Shown piece by piece: positions 33,939-41,223 of a stretch of 48,687 bases of DNA. Below the pieces are notes generated by a model. The model did not search any database, was not told the DNA's origin, and was given only the letters and a program-made list of their open reading frames with translations. The position numbers and the translations under genes were made by a program. Position 1 is the first letter of the stretch. Every line of letters starts with the position of its first letter. This DNA comes from Candidatus Saccharimonadota bacterium (GTDB lineage Bacteria > Patescibacteriota > Saccharimonadia > Saccharimonadales > UBA4665). The stretch is from contig JAGQNO010000002.1 of assembly GCA_020428025.1 (NCBI GenBank), positions 1 through 48,687 of the forward strand, written 5' to 3'.

Positions 33939-34030
33939 TCATGAAGGTTCTTCGAGCGAATGCTCCCGCAGGAGTTTACTCCGAGGAAGTCCAGCGGATA
34001 AAGGCCGTCAGGCCGCTAGTCTTTTCCGCC
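33939..34030 (+). repeat. split partial copy of the tRNA-Leu 3' half
   Basis: TCATGAAGGTTC (33939-33950) exactly repeats tRNA positions 33822-33833. AGTCTTTTCCGCC (34018-34030) repeats 33835-33847 with one mismatch. In the tRNA these two blocks are 1 base apart; here they are 67 bases apart. The intervening sequence has small hairpins (CTCC-CGCA-GGAG, GGCC-GTCA-GGCC). CTTCATG near 33914 is also inverted against CATGAAG. It may be a remnant of integration or rearrangement at the tRNA gene. The rest of the gap 33887-34039 holds nothing recognised. Confidence 0.5.
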
Positions 34031-34039
34031 CTTAGCTCC

Positions 34040-35857
34040 TTAGTAGTTTGTTACTTCAGTTTTGGTCGCTCCATACTTATGGTGCGTTATTGAAGATTTG
34101 AGTTCACCATTTTGATACTGAGTTTCTCTGCTACTGCACGGCGCAGGGTCCGGTTCGTTACCAGGGCTATCTGAGTGGCATGTAAAATCAAAAATAAGAT
34201 CTGTTGCAACAATTTTTGAAGTAAAAGGATTTAGTATCTGTAGATCAAATCGGTTAGGAAACTTTTTGAAGGTGAATGATTGCTCGGCGTGCTTTGTTGT
34301 ATCAGGACAATAGCCCACATCACCGCGCACAGATACGGCCCCGGTCACCAGTAATGCTCCAATAATAATTTTGGCGGCACGCTTCCCTCGGCGTATTCTG
34401 CGATAGTATGTATCCATAACGCTCAGGGCGTTTTTTTCACGGTTTGAATGGGCGTTTGGAAGTCTTTGTTTGACACCCTTGCTATTTGAGCTAGGGCCTT
34501 TTGGCGGCACAAAGTCATCGTCAGGAACTCTAGGTTCAGGTTCTGGATCACTATCTGGTGGGTCAACTACCCTGACCATTATTGGCTCAGGCCACTTGTC
34601 ACGTCGCAGAATTGGGATTGGAAAAGGTAAAATTACAAATCGGAAGTCGTCCTTGAAAGGAATTTTGTTTTCATGGTATGAAATATCTGTCCGTGTTTCA
34701 ACAACGCACTCGCTGACTGTGGTCTTTTTGCCATGCGGAATACTCTCGCCGTCTTTATGTAGGTAAAAGCGCACGTAGCCACCCCTGTTATTGTCTAAGA
34801 GTTGCTGTAATTTGGTCATTTCTGAAGGAGAGAGTAAATCAGGATTTGCGCGGTATAGTGGTAAAAGTTTATTTACAAAACTGGCATCTTCCGGAGAGAG
34901 AACTGATTCATGACTCTGTTCCAAAACTTGATTCGAGTCAACATGGAGGTTTTTCTCTTCGAGTATTTCGAGCACTGCATTCTTGATGAGTTCTGCCCGT
35001 GCGCTTGCAAGCGCTTCGTTTTGGGGGTCTGTTTTTCCAAGTCCCATGCTAGCGTCAAGCTCTGTCTCGTCGGAAGCTAGTCCTGTAAATTCTAACTTGT
35101 CTAGAGTGTATCCTTTATCAATTTTGTCTTTAACCATTTGAACATATTGATTCAAGGTTGCGACGTCTAATGACCGTAGCTCTGGCCTATCCAAAACAAA
35201 GTCCGGTGCCATTGGAAGCTTCTGAACGTTTCCCGTAGAGAGGGCAATAGCTGGAATATTTGTTGGTGATGCTGGAGAATCCTTTTCGGAGACTTTTTCC
35301 CAGAAGGGACCGATTTGTTTTGTTGTTTTACCATCCAAAATTCTTTCTATATTGACACCCTCGGCATGATAATCAAAATGCGGCAAATGGTCTGTAACTT
35401 GCGGACCAAACATGGATGCGCTAACGCTTAAAATAGTACCGCCAACAGCACTAGCCCCAATCGTCCAGCCTCTGTGAACACGAATCTCCTGAGGGGTGTA
35501 AGGTTTGCTCCATCCAAGAGTACTACATTTGATGGGGTAGTGACTACTGTTCGAGTAATCATGCGCCCAGAGTGAGATTTCCTTCGGGTGCTCAAATAAC
35601 GCGCTTTTAACGAGCGATGTCGGTAGTTTAATAATTGGTTGATTACCAAATAAGACCTCTGTTTGTTCCGACCTTATAGTTACGCTGTTGCCAAATTCAT
35701 CTTCGAATAGACAATTATCTTCGATTTTTGTGTCCCCATTGGTGCCGACGAACTCGCGTACCATGGAGGCCGCTTGTGAGAGGCCAGCTAATATCCTAGG
35801 ATTGTTCTCAATTTCAGGTATGTCGTTAAAAGGGTTATCTGGATTCTTCATACTCAT
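34040..35857 (-). CDS. two-membrane-segment protein of the EndoU island, partly OmpA-like
   Basis: A 605-residue protein without a recognised overall family. Hydrophobic segments lie at ~132-150 and ~494-510. Between them, residues ~235-305 have LEFTGLASDETELD and NEALASARAELIKNAVLEIL, like the N-x-x-L-S-x-x-RA pattern of OmpA-type peptidoglycan-binding domains. A Pro/Asp/Glu-rich linker (about 430-455) precedes the second segment, and the last ~95 residues contain several Cys. Its start overlaps the EndoU gene stop (ATGA) and AGAGGAGGA lies just upstream, so the two are coupled. It could deliver, anchor or neutralise the nuclease; none is shown. Base composition is lower in GC than the flanks. 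Confidence 0.55.
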   Translation of the reverse strand: MSMKNPDNPFNDIPEIENNPRILAGLSQAASMVREFVGTNGDTKIEDNCLFEDEFGNSVTIRSEQTEVLFGNQPIIKLPTSLVKSALFEHPKEISLWAHDYSNSSHYPIKCSTLGWSKPYTPQEIRVHRGWTIGASAVGGTILSVSASMFGPQVTDHLPHFDYHAEGVNIERILDGKTTKQIGPFWEKVSEKDSPASPTNIPAIALSTGNVQKLPMAPDFVLDRPELRSLDVATLNQYVQMVKDKIDKGYTLDKLEFTGLASDETELDASMGLGKTDPQNEALASARAELIKNAVLEILEEKNLHVDSNQVLEQSHESVLSPEDASFVNKLLPLYRANPDLLSPSEMTKLQQLLDNNRGGYVRFYLHKDGESIPHGKKTTVSECVVETRTDISYHENKIPFKDDFRFVILPFPIPILRRDKWPEPIMVRVVDPPDSDPEPEPRVPDDDFVPPKGPSSNSKGVKQRLPNAHSNREKNALSVMDTYYRRIRRGKRAAKIIIGALLVTGAVSVRGDVGYCPDTTKHAEQSFTFKKFPNRFDLQILNPFTSKIVATDLIFDFTCHSDSPGNEPDPAPCSSRETQYQNGELKSSITHHKYGATKTEVTNY

Positions 35858-36573
35858 TCCTCCTCTGAAGTTTCTCTCCTAAGTGGATACGCAGTTATAA
35901 TTTCACCTGACAGTATGTCCGTGCCAACTATCATCTCGACTCCATCAACGAAGTGACGATAATTTATAGCCTCACGTGTCACTCCGAATTGGTCAGTTGT
36001 TTGGTATTTTTCTCTACAATTGGCGGCCAGCGTTTGTCTAATGGCTTCTAAAACACTCTGAGAGCTCCATTCCGACGGAAAAATGCTGCTCTTTTTTTTG
36101 AAAATTTTGACACCTTCTCCATCAGGGAGTCTGAGTCTAGAGGCAATAAATACACCGTTTACATCAGCTTGGTGCTTGAACTGTGATGATTGAGGGTCCC
36201 TGTGATTAAAGGAGCTTGCACAGGTACGTGACGGCGCATCTGAAGACATGAGTGTCTGGGTGTGATGCAGACCACCGCCACTGTCGCCAATAAGTATATG
36301 CAGCAGCGCATCCCGTCCATTTTCTGGCGCCAGCCTGAAGCGACTCAATAACTCTCTCGTTGACGGCAATTCTAAATAATCGGTCGAGATTTCGTTCTCA
36401 CTCACCAGCCTTCCTAGAAAAAGATTTCTGTTATATGCCAGTGTTTCAAGTCTTTCACTACGGCTCATAGAACCCGATATGTTCTTCAGGGGTAAACCAC
36501 ACTCATTAATTTGAAGTGATTGAGCTCCGTGGTCGGCCAAAATATCACCAAGCTGTTTTTCCAAAATATCCAT
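35854..36573 (-). CDS. EndoU-family ribonuclease, probable toxin
   Basis: A 239-residue protein. The C-terminal ~155 residues match the bacterial EndoU nuclease pattern: LLHILIGDSGGGLHH (His 92, 103, 104), NGVFIAS, VKIFKKKSSIFPSEWSSQSV (Lys 156-161, then FP-x-x-WS), VDGVEMIVG and the final GEIITAYP. These supply the His, His, Lys and Thr/Tyr residues expected for catalysis. Known bacterial EndoU domains are polymorphic-toxin or CDI tips that cleave tRNA or other RNA. The N-terminal ~85 residues are unassigned; no signal peptide is seen. It leads an AT-richer two-gene operon next to tRNA-Leu. No obvious immunity gene is identified unless the downstream protein serves as one. Confidence 0.75.
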   Translation of the reverse strand: MDILEKQLGDILADHGAQSLQINECGLPLKNISGSMSRSERLETLAYNRNLFLGRLVSENEISTDYLELPSTRELLSRFRLAPENGRDALLHILIGDSGGGLHHTQTLMSSDAPSRTCASSFNHRDPQSSQFKHQADVNGVFIASRLRLPDGEGVKIFKKKSSIFPSEWSSQSVLEAIRQTLAANCREKYQTTDQFGVTREAINYRHFVDGVEMIVGTDILSGEIITAYPLRRETSEEE

Positions 36574-36589
36574 AAGTTTCCTAAATACT

Positions 36590-36598
36590 ATTATAGCA
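36590..36598 (-). promoter_or_regulatory. promoter of the EndoU operon
   Basis: On the minus strand TGCTATAAT is a full extended -10, with a weak TTGTAT 16 bases upstream of TATAAT. An AGGAAA ribosome site lies between it and the ATG at 36573, so this operon is leadered, unlike many housekeeping genes here. Confidence 0.55.
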
Positions 36599-36685
36599 GA
36601 ATATCAAAAAAATACAAGTGTTTATGTTTATTTGGAACCAGAGAATTTTTGAGCGTGAAGATTAACTATACTAAAAAATAAACGA

Positions 36686-36742
36686 TTGTCAACACAATTT
36701 GCTTAAATTGTATAATTGCGTTTGGCGCCTTACTGGTATACT
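36686..36742 (+). promoter_or_regulatory. hisS promoter region with dyad
   Basis: TTGTCA (36686-36691) and TATAAT (36711-36716) are 19 bases apart. Between them ACAATTT-GCTT-AAATTGT (36694-36711) is a perfect 7-base dyad that could be an operator. A second -10, TATACT (36737-36742), ends 9 bases before ATG 36752 and would give a leaderless message. Confidence 0.45.
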
Positions 36743-36751
36743 AAAACCCAT

Positions 36752-38062
36752 ATGACCCTCTCCACTCAACCTTACAAAGGCGCGCGCGATTTTTATCCGG
36801 AAGACAAGCGTCTGCAAAAATATCTCTTTGCCAGCTTGCGTAAAAGCGTAGAAAAATATGGCTATGAAGAATATGATGCACCCATTTTGGAATCATTAGA
36901 TTTATACCTAGCTAAGACCGGGGAAGAAATCGTTAACGAGCAAACCTATACCTTTACGGACCGCGGTGGTCGGCAGGTTGCAATTAGGCCAGAAATGACG
37001 CCAACCGTGAGCCGCATGGTGGCGGCCAGGCGGCAAGAGTTGGCCTACCCACTGCGGTGGTATAGTATTCCAAACTTATGGCGCTATGAGCGGCCGCAGC
37101 GCGGTCGTCTAAGAGAGCACTGGCAGCTTAATGTAGACATTTTTGGCATAGAATCGGAGCAGGCGGAGCTAGAAATTATTAGTGTGGCCAACCAGGTATT
37201 TAAGGATTTGGGTGCCAAGCCAGATATGTATCAGATTAAGCTCAATAGCCGCCAGCTTATGGATGCCATATTTACTGATTACCTTGGCCTGGACGATGCA
37301 GAGGCCCACAGCGTAGCAAAGTTGGTAGACCGGATGCATAAGTTGGAGCACGCCGCCTTTGTGGCGCAGCTGGACGCGGCCATTAGTCCATCCAAGCGCG
37401 AGTCTGGTTTAACAGAGAAAATCCTAGCCATTTTGGCAGCTAAAAAACTAACCGATTTACCGCAAGAAGTACAGCAGCACGCAAGCAGTCGGCTACTGCA
37501 AACAGTTCTAGACGATTTGGTCGCTGCTGGCATCGGCAATGCCGTCTTTGATATATCTGTCATGCGCGGCTTTGACTACTACACCGGCATTGTGTTTGAA
37601 ATTTTTGACACACACCCGGACAACAATCGTTCCATGATGGGCGGCGGCCGCTACGACGGCTTAGTAGGCCTGTTTGGCGTAGAGCCCGTACCCACGGTGG
37701 GCTTTGGCCTAGGCGACGCCACGCTGGCAAACTTTGTAGAATTACACCACCTCCTGCCAAAGTTGCCTACAGAAACTGCCGCCTATGTTGCTGTGCTAGA
37801 TGGCGCAGATGTGCCCACGGCCAGCAAAATCATTCGTGAGTTTAGGGACGAGGGCGTTAATCTGGCCGTCGGCCGCTACGGCCGCAAGCTGCAAGAGCAC
37901 TTTAAGGCCGCAGAAAAGAAGGGCATCGAGCAGCTGATAATCCTTGGCCAAAAAGAGTTAGACGACAACCAGCTGGTGCTCAAAAATCTTGCCACCGGGC
38001 AAGAAGAACGACACGGCATGACCCGCATTGCCAGCTTACTTCAGGACCACCGCCGCGCATGA
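36752..38062 (+). CDS. hisS: histidyl-tRNA synthetase
   Basis: A 436-residue class II synthetase. Motif 1 region GARDFYPEDKRLQKYLF, motif 2 RPEMTPTVSRMV with NLWRYERPQRGRLREH, the histidine-binding MRGFDYYTGIVFEIF and motif 3 MGGGRYDGLVGLFG with GFGLGDATL are all present, followed by the C-terminal anticodon-binding domain (YVAVLDGADVPTASKIIREF). I chose ATG 36752, which fits the TATACT spacing; a TTG at 36716 would lie upstream of it. Its TGA overlaps the next gene start. Confidence 0.94.
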   Translation: MTLSTQPYKGARDFYPEDKRLQKYLFASLRKSVEKYGYEEYDAPILESLDLYLAKTGEEIVNEQTYTFTDRGGRQVAIRPEMTPTVSRMVAARRQELAYPLRWYSIPNLWRYERPQRGRLREHWQLNVDIFGIESEQAELEIISVANQVFKDLGAKPDMYQIKLNSRQLMDAIFTDYLGLDDAEAHSVAKLVDRMHKLEHAAFVAQLDAAISPSKRESGLTEKILAILAAKKLTDLPQEVQQHASSRLLQTVLDDLVAAGIGNAVFDISVMRGFDYYTGIVFEIFDTHPDNNRSMMGGGRYDGLVGLFGVEPVPTVGFGLGDATLANFVELHHLLPKLPTETAAYVAVLDGADVPTASKIIREFRDEGVNLAVGRYGRKLQEHFKAAEKKGIEQLIILGQKELDDNQLVLKNLATGQEERHGMTRIASLLQDHRRA

Positions 38063-38517
38063 CGGCCACCAATCACGCGCTGACCGGCGCACTGATTGGC
38101 CTCTGGAGCGGCAAACCTTTGGTAGCCGTGCCAGCGGCGCTGTTGTCGCACTTTTTGCTGGATATGATTCCGCATTTTGGCCCAAGAATGTCCGTTGTGC
38201 AGTGGCTGAGGACCCAGCGTTTCAGGTGGATGCTGGCTGCAGATTTTCTGGGCTGCGTAACAGTGGTAATTCTGTTGTTTGTGCATAAACCAAGTCACTG
38301 GCTTTTGGCATGCTTCACAGCTTTTATTGCCACAAGTCCTGACCTTATTTCGTACCCATTTTTTAAACGGGCACAACAGGACGATGACGCTGAAAGGTTC
38401 AATTGGTACACCAAATTTGCCAGCCGCATCCAGTGGTTTGAACGGCCGCCGGGCGCCATAGTAGAGCTAGCCTGGCTCATAGGCGCTAGCGTGCTTCTGT
38501 GGCAATTCCTGCGCTAA
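38059..38517 (+). CDS. small integral membrane protein, YdjM/DUF457-like
   Basis: A 152-residue protein with about four hydrophobic segments. It opens MTATNHALTGALIGLWSGKP and continues LLSHFLLDMIPHFG, resembling the T-H-x-x-x-G and late L-x-D-x-x-P-H pattern of YdjM/DUF457 membrane hydrolase-like proteins, which carry possible metal ligands. The middle has SPDLISYPFF. Function in the family is poorly defined. It overlaps hisS by 4 bases and is followed by tig. Confidence 0.5.
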   Translation: MTATNHALTGALIGLWSGKPLVAVPAALLSHFLLDMIPHFGPRMSVVQWLRTQRFRWMLAADFLGCVTVVILLFVHKPSHWLLACFTAFIATSPDLISYPFFKRAQQDDDAERFNWYTKFASRIQWFERPPGAIVELAWLIGASVLLWQFLR

Positions 38518-38536
38518 TCTGTTAAAGTTGGTAGTT

Positions 38537-39817
38537 ATGCAGATTACCAAAGAACAACTATCACCCACTAAAGTTAAACTAACCATTAGCGCTGACGCGG
38601 AGCTACTAGAAAAGCATAAGTCGGCCGCCGTTAAGGCATTGGGTAAACAAGTCAAAGTGCCAGGCTTTAGAAGCGGCAGCGCGCCAGCTGCTATGGTAGA
38701 AAAGCAGCTTGACCAAGGCGTTCTACAGACAGAAGTTTTGCAGGCGGCTGTTAATGAAATGTTTGGCCAGGCCGCAGCAGATGAAGGCTTGCGCGTTATG
38801 GGCCAGCCAGAAATCGCCATAACCAAATTTGTGCCGTTTTCTACCCTAGAAATCACCGCAGAAGTGGATGTTTTGGGCCCCATTAAATTGGGGGATTATA
38901 AAAAGCTGGGTATTAAAAAGCCAGAAGCAAAAGTAGCAGATAAGCAGATTGATGATGTTCTAACCAGCTTGCAAGAGCGCGGCGCGGAACGCAAAGAAGT
39001 TAAACGCGCCGCCAAAATGGGCGATGAAGTCACCCTAGACTTCACCGGTGTAGATGCCAAAACCAAAGAAGCCATAGACGGTGCCGCTGGCAAAGATTTT
39101 CCGTTGACCCTAGGCAGCAAAAGCTTTATCCCTGGCTTTGAAGAAGCGGTGGTTGGCCTAAAGCCCGGTGATTCCAAGGATTTTGACGTGACCTTCCCGG
39201 CGGACTACGGCGTCAAAGACCTACAGAAGCGCAAAGTGACCTTTAGTATTACTGCGCACAAAGTAGCAGAGCTAGCCAAACCAGAGCTTAATGATGAGTT
39301 TGCTAGCAAGATCGGTCCATTCAAAACACTGGATGACCTCAAAAAAGATATCAGGCGTGAGCTAGAGGCCCAGGCCGCCCGTGAAGCAGATCAGGCCTGG
39401 GAGAACCAGCTGCTAGAGAAGATTGCCAGCAAGACTAGCCTAGATGTCCCAGCTGCGCTGACGGAGCAAGAGCTTGACGCGGTAGAGCAGCAAGAGCGCC
39501 AAAACGTTATGTACCGCGGCCAGACTTGGCAGGAGCATCTGGCGGCAGAGGGCGTGACAGAAGAAGAGCACCGCAATAAAAACAAACCTGTGGCGGAGCT
39601 GCGCGTTAAGTCTGGTCTGATTTTGGCAGAGATTGCGGAGCAAGAAAAAATTGATGTCACCCCTGAAGAGCTTGAAATTCGACTGCAACTACTGAAGGGT
39701 CGATACGCGTCCGATGAAAAAATGATGGAAGAGCTGGACAAACCAGAAAACCGACGTGATCTTGTGAGTCGTCTGCTGACAGAGAAGACGCTTGCCAAGC
39801 TCAAAGAGCTGCAGTAA
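38537..39817 (+). CDS. tig: trigger factor
   Basis: A 426-residue ribosome-associated chaperone and prolyl isomerase. The ribosome-binding loop is [13 protein letters not shown] (about 41-53): the GFR-x-G-x-x-P frame is kept but the usual Lys is Ser. The FKBP-like domain (about 155-245) includes [11 protein letters not shown] and [20 protein letters not shown]. The C-terminal helical arms run to the end. ATG 38537 follows TAAAGT (38523-38528) by 8 bases. tig-clpP order is common in bacteria; here the two are separated by a CIRCE operator, so clpP has separate control. Confidence 0.93.
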   Translation: MQITKEQLSPTKVKLTISADAELLEKHKSAAVKALGKQVKVPGFRSGSAPAAMVEKQLDQGVLQTEVLQAAVNEMFGQAAADEGLRVMGQPEIAITKFVPFSTLEITAEVDVLGPIKLGDYKKLGIKKPEAKVADKQIDDVLTSLQERGAERKEVKRAAKMGDEVTLDFTGVDAKTKEAIDGAAGKDFPLTLGSKSFIPGFEEAVVGLKPGDSKDFDVTFPADYGVKDLQKRKVTFSITAHKVAELAKPELNDEFASKIGPFKTLDDLKKDIRRELEAQAAREADQAWENQLLEKIASKTSLDVPAALTEQELDAVEQQERQNVMYRGQTWQEHLAAEGVTEEEHRNKNKPVAELRVKSGLILAEIAEQEKIDVTPEELEIRLQLLKGRYASDEKMMEELDKPENRRDLVSRLLTEKTLAKLKELQ

Positions 39818-39818
39818 A

Positions 39819-39845
39819 TTGGCACTCCCACTTGACGAGTGCCAA
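39819..39845 (+). promoter_or_regulatory. CIRCE-type operator of clpP (HrcA-binding site)
   Basis: TTGGCACTC (39819-39827), 9 bases, GAGTGCCAA (39837-39845): a perfect 9-base dyad differing from classical CIRCE by one compensated pair (A-T to G-C). The spacer ends in TTGAC, the -35, exactly as at clpC. It begins one base after the tig stop. Confidence 0.88.
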
Positions 39846-39860
39846 CTATGGCGTTACACT
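39832..39860 (+). promoter_or_regulatory. clpP promoter
   Basis: TTGACG (39832-39837), 17 bases, TACACT (39855-39860), then 7 bases to ATG 39868. All spacings equal those of clpC. Confidence 0.85.
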
Positions 39861-39867
39861 AGAGTGC

Positions 39868-40461
39868 ATGAGTGTATTAATCCCAACCGTCATTGAAAAC
39901 GAAGGCCGTTACGAGCGTGCCTACGATATCTACAGCCGTCTCTTAAAAGACCGCATTATTTTTCTAGGGTCAGATGTAAATGAGGCCAGTGCCAACACCA
40001 TTGTGGCGCAGCTCTTATTTTTGCAGGCGCAGGACGCCAAAAAAGACATTTACTTGTACATCAACAGCCCCGGTGGCAGTGTGTATGATGCCCTAGCTAT
40101 CTACGACACCATGCAGTTTGTCACCAACGATATCCAAACCGTGGGCATTGGCGTGCAGGCTAGCGCGGCGGCCTTTTTGCTTAGCTCTGGCACCAAGGGT
40201 AAGCGCTTTGCGCTGCCTAACGCCACAGTTATGATTCACCAGCCCAGCTCAGGGACGCGCGGTAAAGTGACTGATCAGCAAATTGATTTGGAAGAATCGC
40301 TTCGCATCAAAAAGCTCTTAGAAGAGATTATGGCCCGCAACACCGGCCAAAGGCCAGCTAAAATCCATGACGACATGGAGCGCGACAAGTGGCTGACCGC
40401 CCAGCAGGCCAAGGAATATGGCATCGTAGACGACGTCATCAGTACGCCACCTAAAAAATAG
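39868..40461 (+). CDS. clpP: ATP-dependent Clp protease proteolytic subunit
   Basis: A 197-residue serine protease that forms the barrel paired with ClpC. The catalytic Ser is in [14 protein letters not shown], His in VMIHQPSSG and Asp in [40 protein letters not shown] and the N-terminal [18 protein letters not shown] are typical. The usual AASMGA around the Ser reads QASAAA. The start is ATG 39868, set by the promoter; an upstream in-frame TTG at 39832 is the -35 box and lies before the transcript. Heat control through CIRCE is predicted. Confidence 0.95.
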   Translation: MSVLIPTVIENEGRYERAYDIYSRLLKDRIIFLGSDVNEASANTIVAQLLFLQAQDAKKDIYLYINSPGGSVYDALAIYDTMQFVTNDIQTVGIGVQASAAAFLLSSGTKGKRFALPNATVMIHQPSSGTRGKVTDQQIDLEESLRIKKLLEEIMARNTGQRPAKIHDDMERDKWLTAQQAKEYGIVDDVISTPPKK

Positions 40462-40487
40462 ACACAATCTAATAAACATGGTATAAT
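40459..40487 (+). promoter_or_regulatory. promoter of the orphan gene at 40,495
   Basis: TAGACA (40459-40464), 17 bases, TATAAT (40482-40487), then 7 bases to ATG 40495. It is a near-consensus promoter positioned for leaderless transcription. Confidence 0.8.
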
Positions 40488-40494
40488 ACTATAC

Positions 40495-41040
40495 ATGTTT
40501 ATGAACGGTGATTCAGCGGAAATAAAGCCAATAACTCGCTGGCAAGTTCTGGCACACCCAATATCAGGTGATGCCATAAGATTGCCAGGCGTTGTTTGGA
40601 CTGTTTTGGCGCGTGACTCTGTGCGATACGCCGCAGTGGGACCAAACGGGCAATGGGATAGTTTTTTTGAGGCTGGATCGAGTCGGTTAGTGCTGCCACA
40701 CAGCAAAAAAATGCTTCTTGGACTAGAAGTTACAACCTTAGCAGTTGCAGAGCAAAGTCCCCTTAGGAGCGGCCGCAGCCCACTGGCCGCAGCAGCGTTG
40801 CTATTGCAAAAAGTTATGACTGACAGGGGTAATATTGATTATTGGAACATTCATGACCAGAATCAGCAGGCGCAAGAGCTCTGGGCTGGCATGACGGCCC
40901 TAGCCGACTCAGGCAAGGGGCGAATTGATTCATTGTCGCGCCAAAATCTTAATACCGTCGTAGCTCATCTGCAGAAAGACTCTTCCTGTTTAATGCCAGA
41001 CTACACTTTTCCCTTGACACGACACCACGCGCCGCGCTAG
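40495..41040 (+). CDS. hypothetical protein (181 aa)
   Basis: A 181-residue protein I do not recognise. The N-terminal ~75 residues look beta-rich (ITRWQVLAHPISGDAIRLPG, VVWTVLARDSVRYAAVGPNG), ending in a Ser/Lys region. The second half is mostly helical (SPLAAAALLLQKVMTDRG, QAQELWAGMTALADSGKGRI). There is no signal peptide or membrane segment. ATG 40495 (a second ATG follows two codons later) has a near-consensus promoter 7 bases away. It lies alone between clpP and rpoB, and the rpoB -35 box lies in its last codons. Confidence 0.55.
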   Translation: MFMNGDSAEIKPITRWQVLAHPISGDAIRLPGVVWTVLARDSVRYAAVGPNGQWDSFFEAGSSRLVLPHSKKMLLGLEVTTLAVAEQSPLRSGRSPLAAAALLLQKVMTDRGNIDYWNIHDQNQQAQELWAGMTALADSGKGRIDSLSRQNLNTVVAHLQKDSSCLMPDYTFPLTRHHAPR

Positions 41041-41043
41041 ACT
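41014..41043 (+). promoter_or_regulatory. rpoBC promoter
   Basis: TTGACA (41014-41019), 18 bases, TAGACT (41038-41043). The -35 is perfect. The predicted leader is about 170 bases long, the longest in the window. Confidence 0.7.
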
Positions 41044-41078
41044 AAACTTAAGAAGTAGTGTAAGCTGGGAAGCTCCAT

Positions 41079-41095
41079 AGATGTTAATAACATCT
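41079..41095. promoter_or_regulatory. 17-base palindrome in the rpoB leader
   Basis: AGATGTTA-A-TAACATCT is a perfect dyad about 30 bases after the predicted rpoBC start. It could be a repressor operator or a small RNA hairpin; no T-tract follows. The rest of the leader (41096-41223) holds no recognised element except an AGGGGA ribosome site before ATG 41224. Confidence 0.4.
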
Positions 41096-41223
41096 GTATC
41101 AGCCAAAAACCCTCACTTAGTAACCTTCGCGCGCAAAGGATCAAACTAAAATTATCAAGCGTTCAGCGGCATGGTATTGCTCGTCTGGACATCAATGCCA
41201 ACTAATAGCTACAGGGGAAATGC

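Noticed and set aside
33961-34010. GAGGAAGTCC resembling the conserved GAGGAAAGUCC core of RNase P RNA
   Set aside because: The segment is far too short, lacks the 3' conserved core, and runs into the coding region of the minus-strand gene.
36574-36750. Distal attachment site or integrase for the EndoU island
   Set aside because: No copy of the tRNA-Leu 3' end and no recombinase gene could be found at this border.
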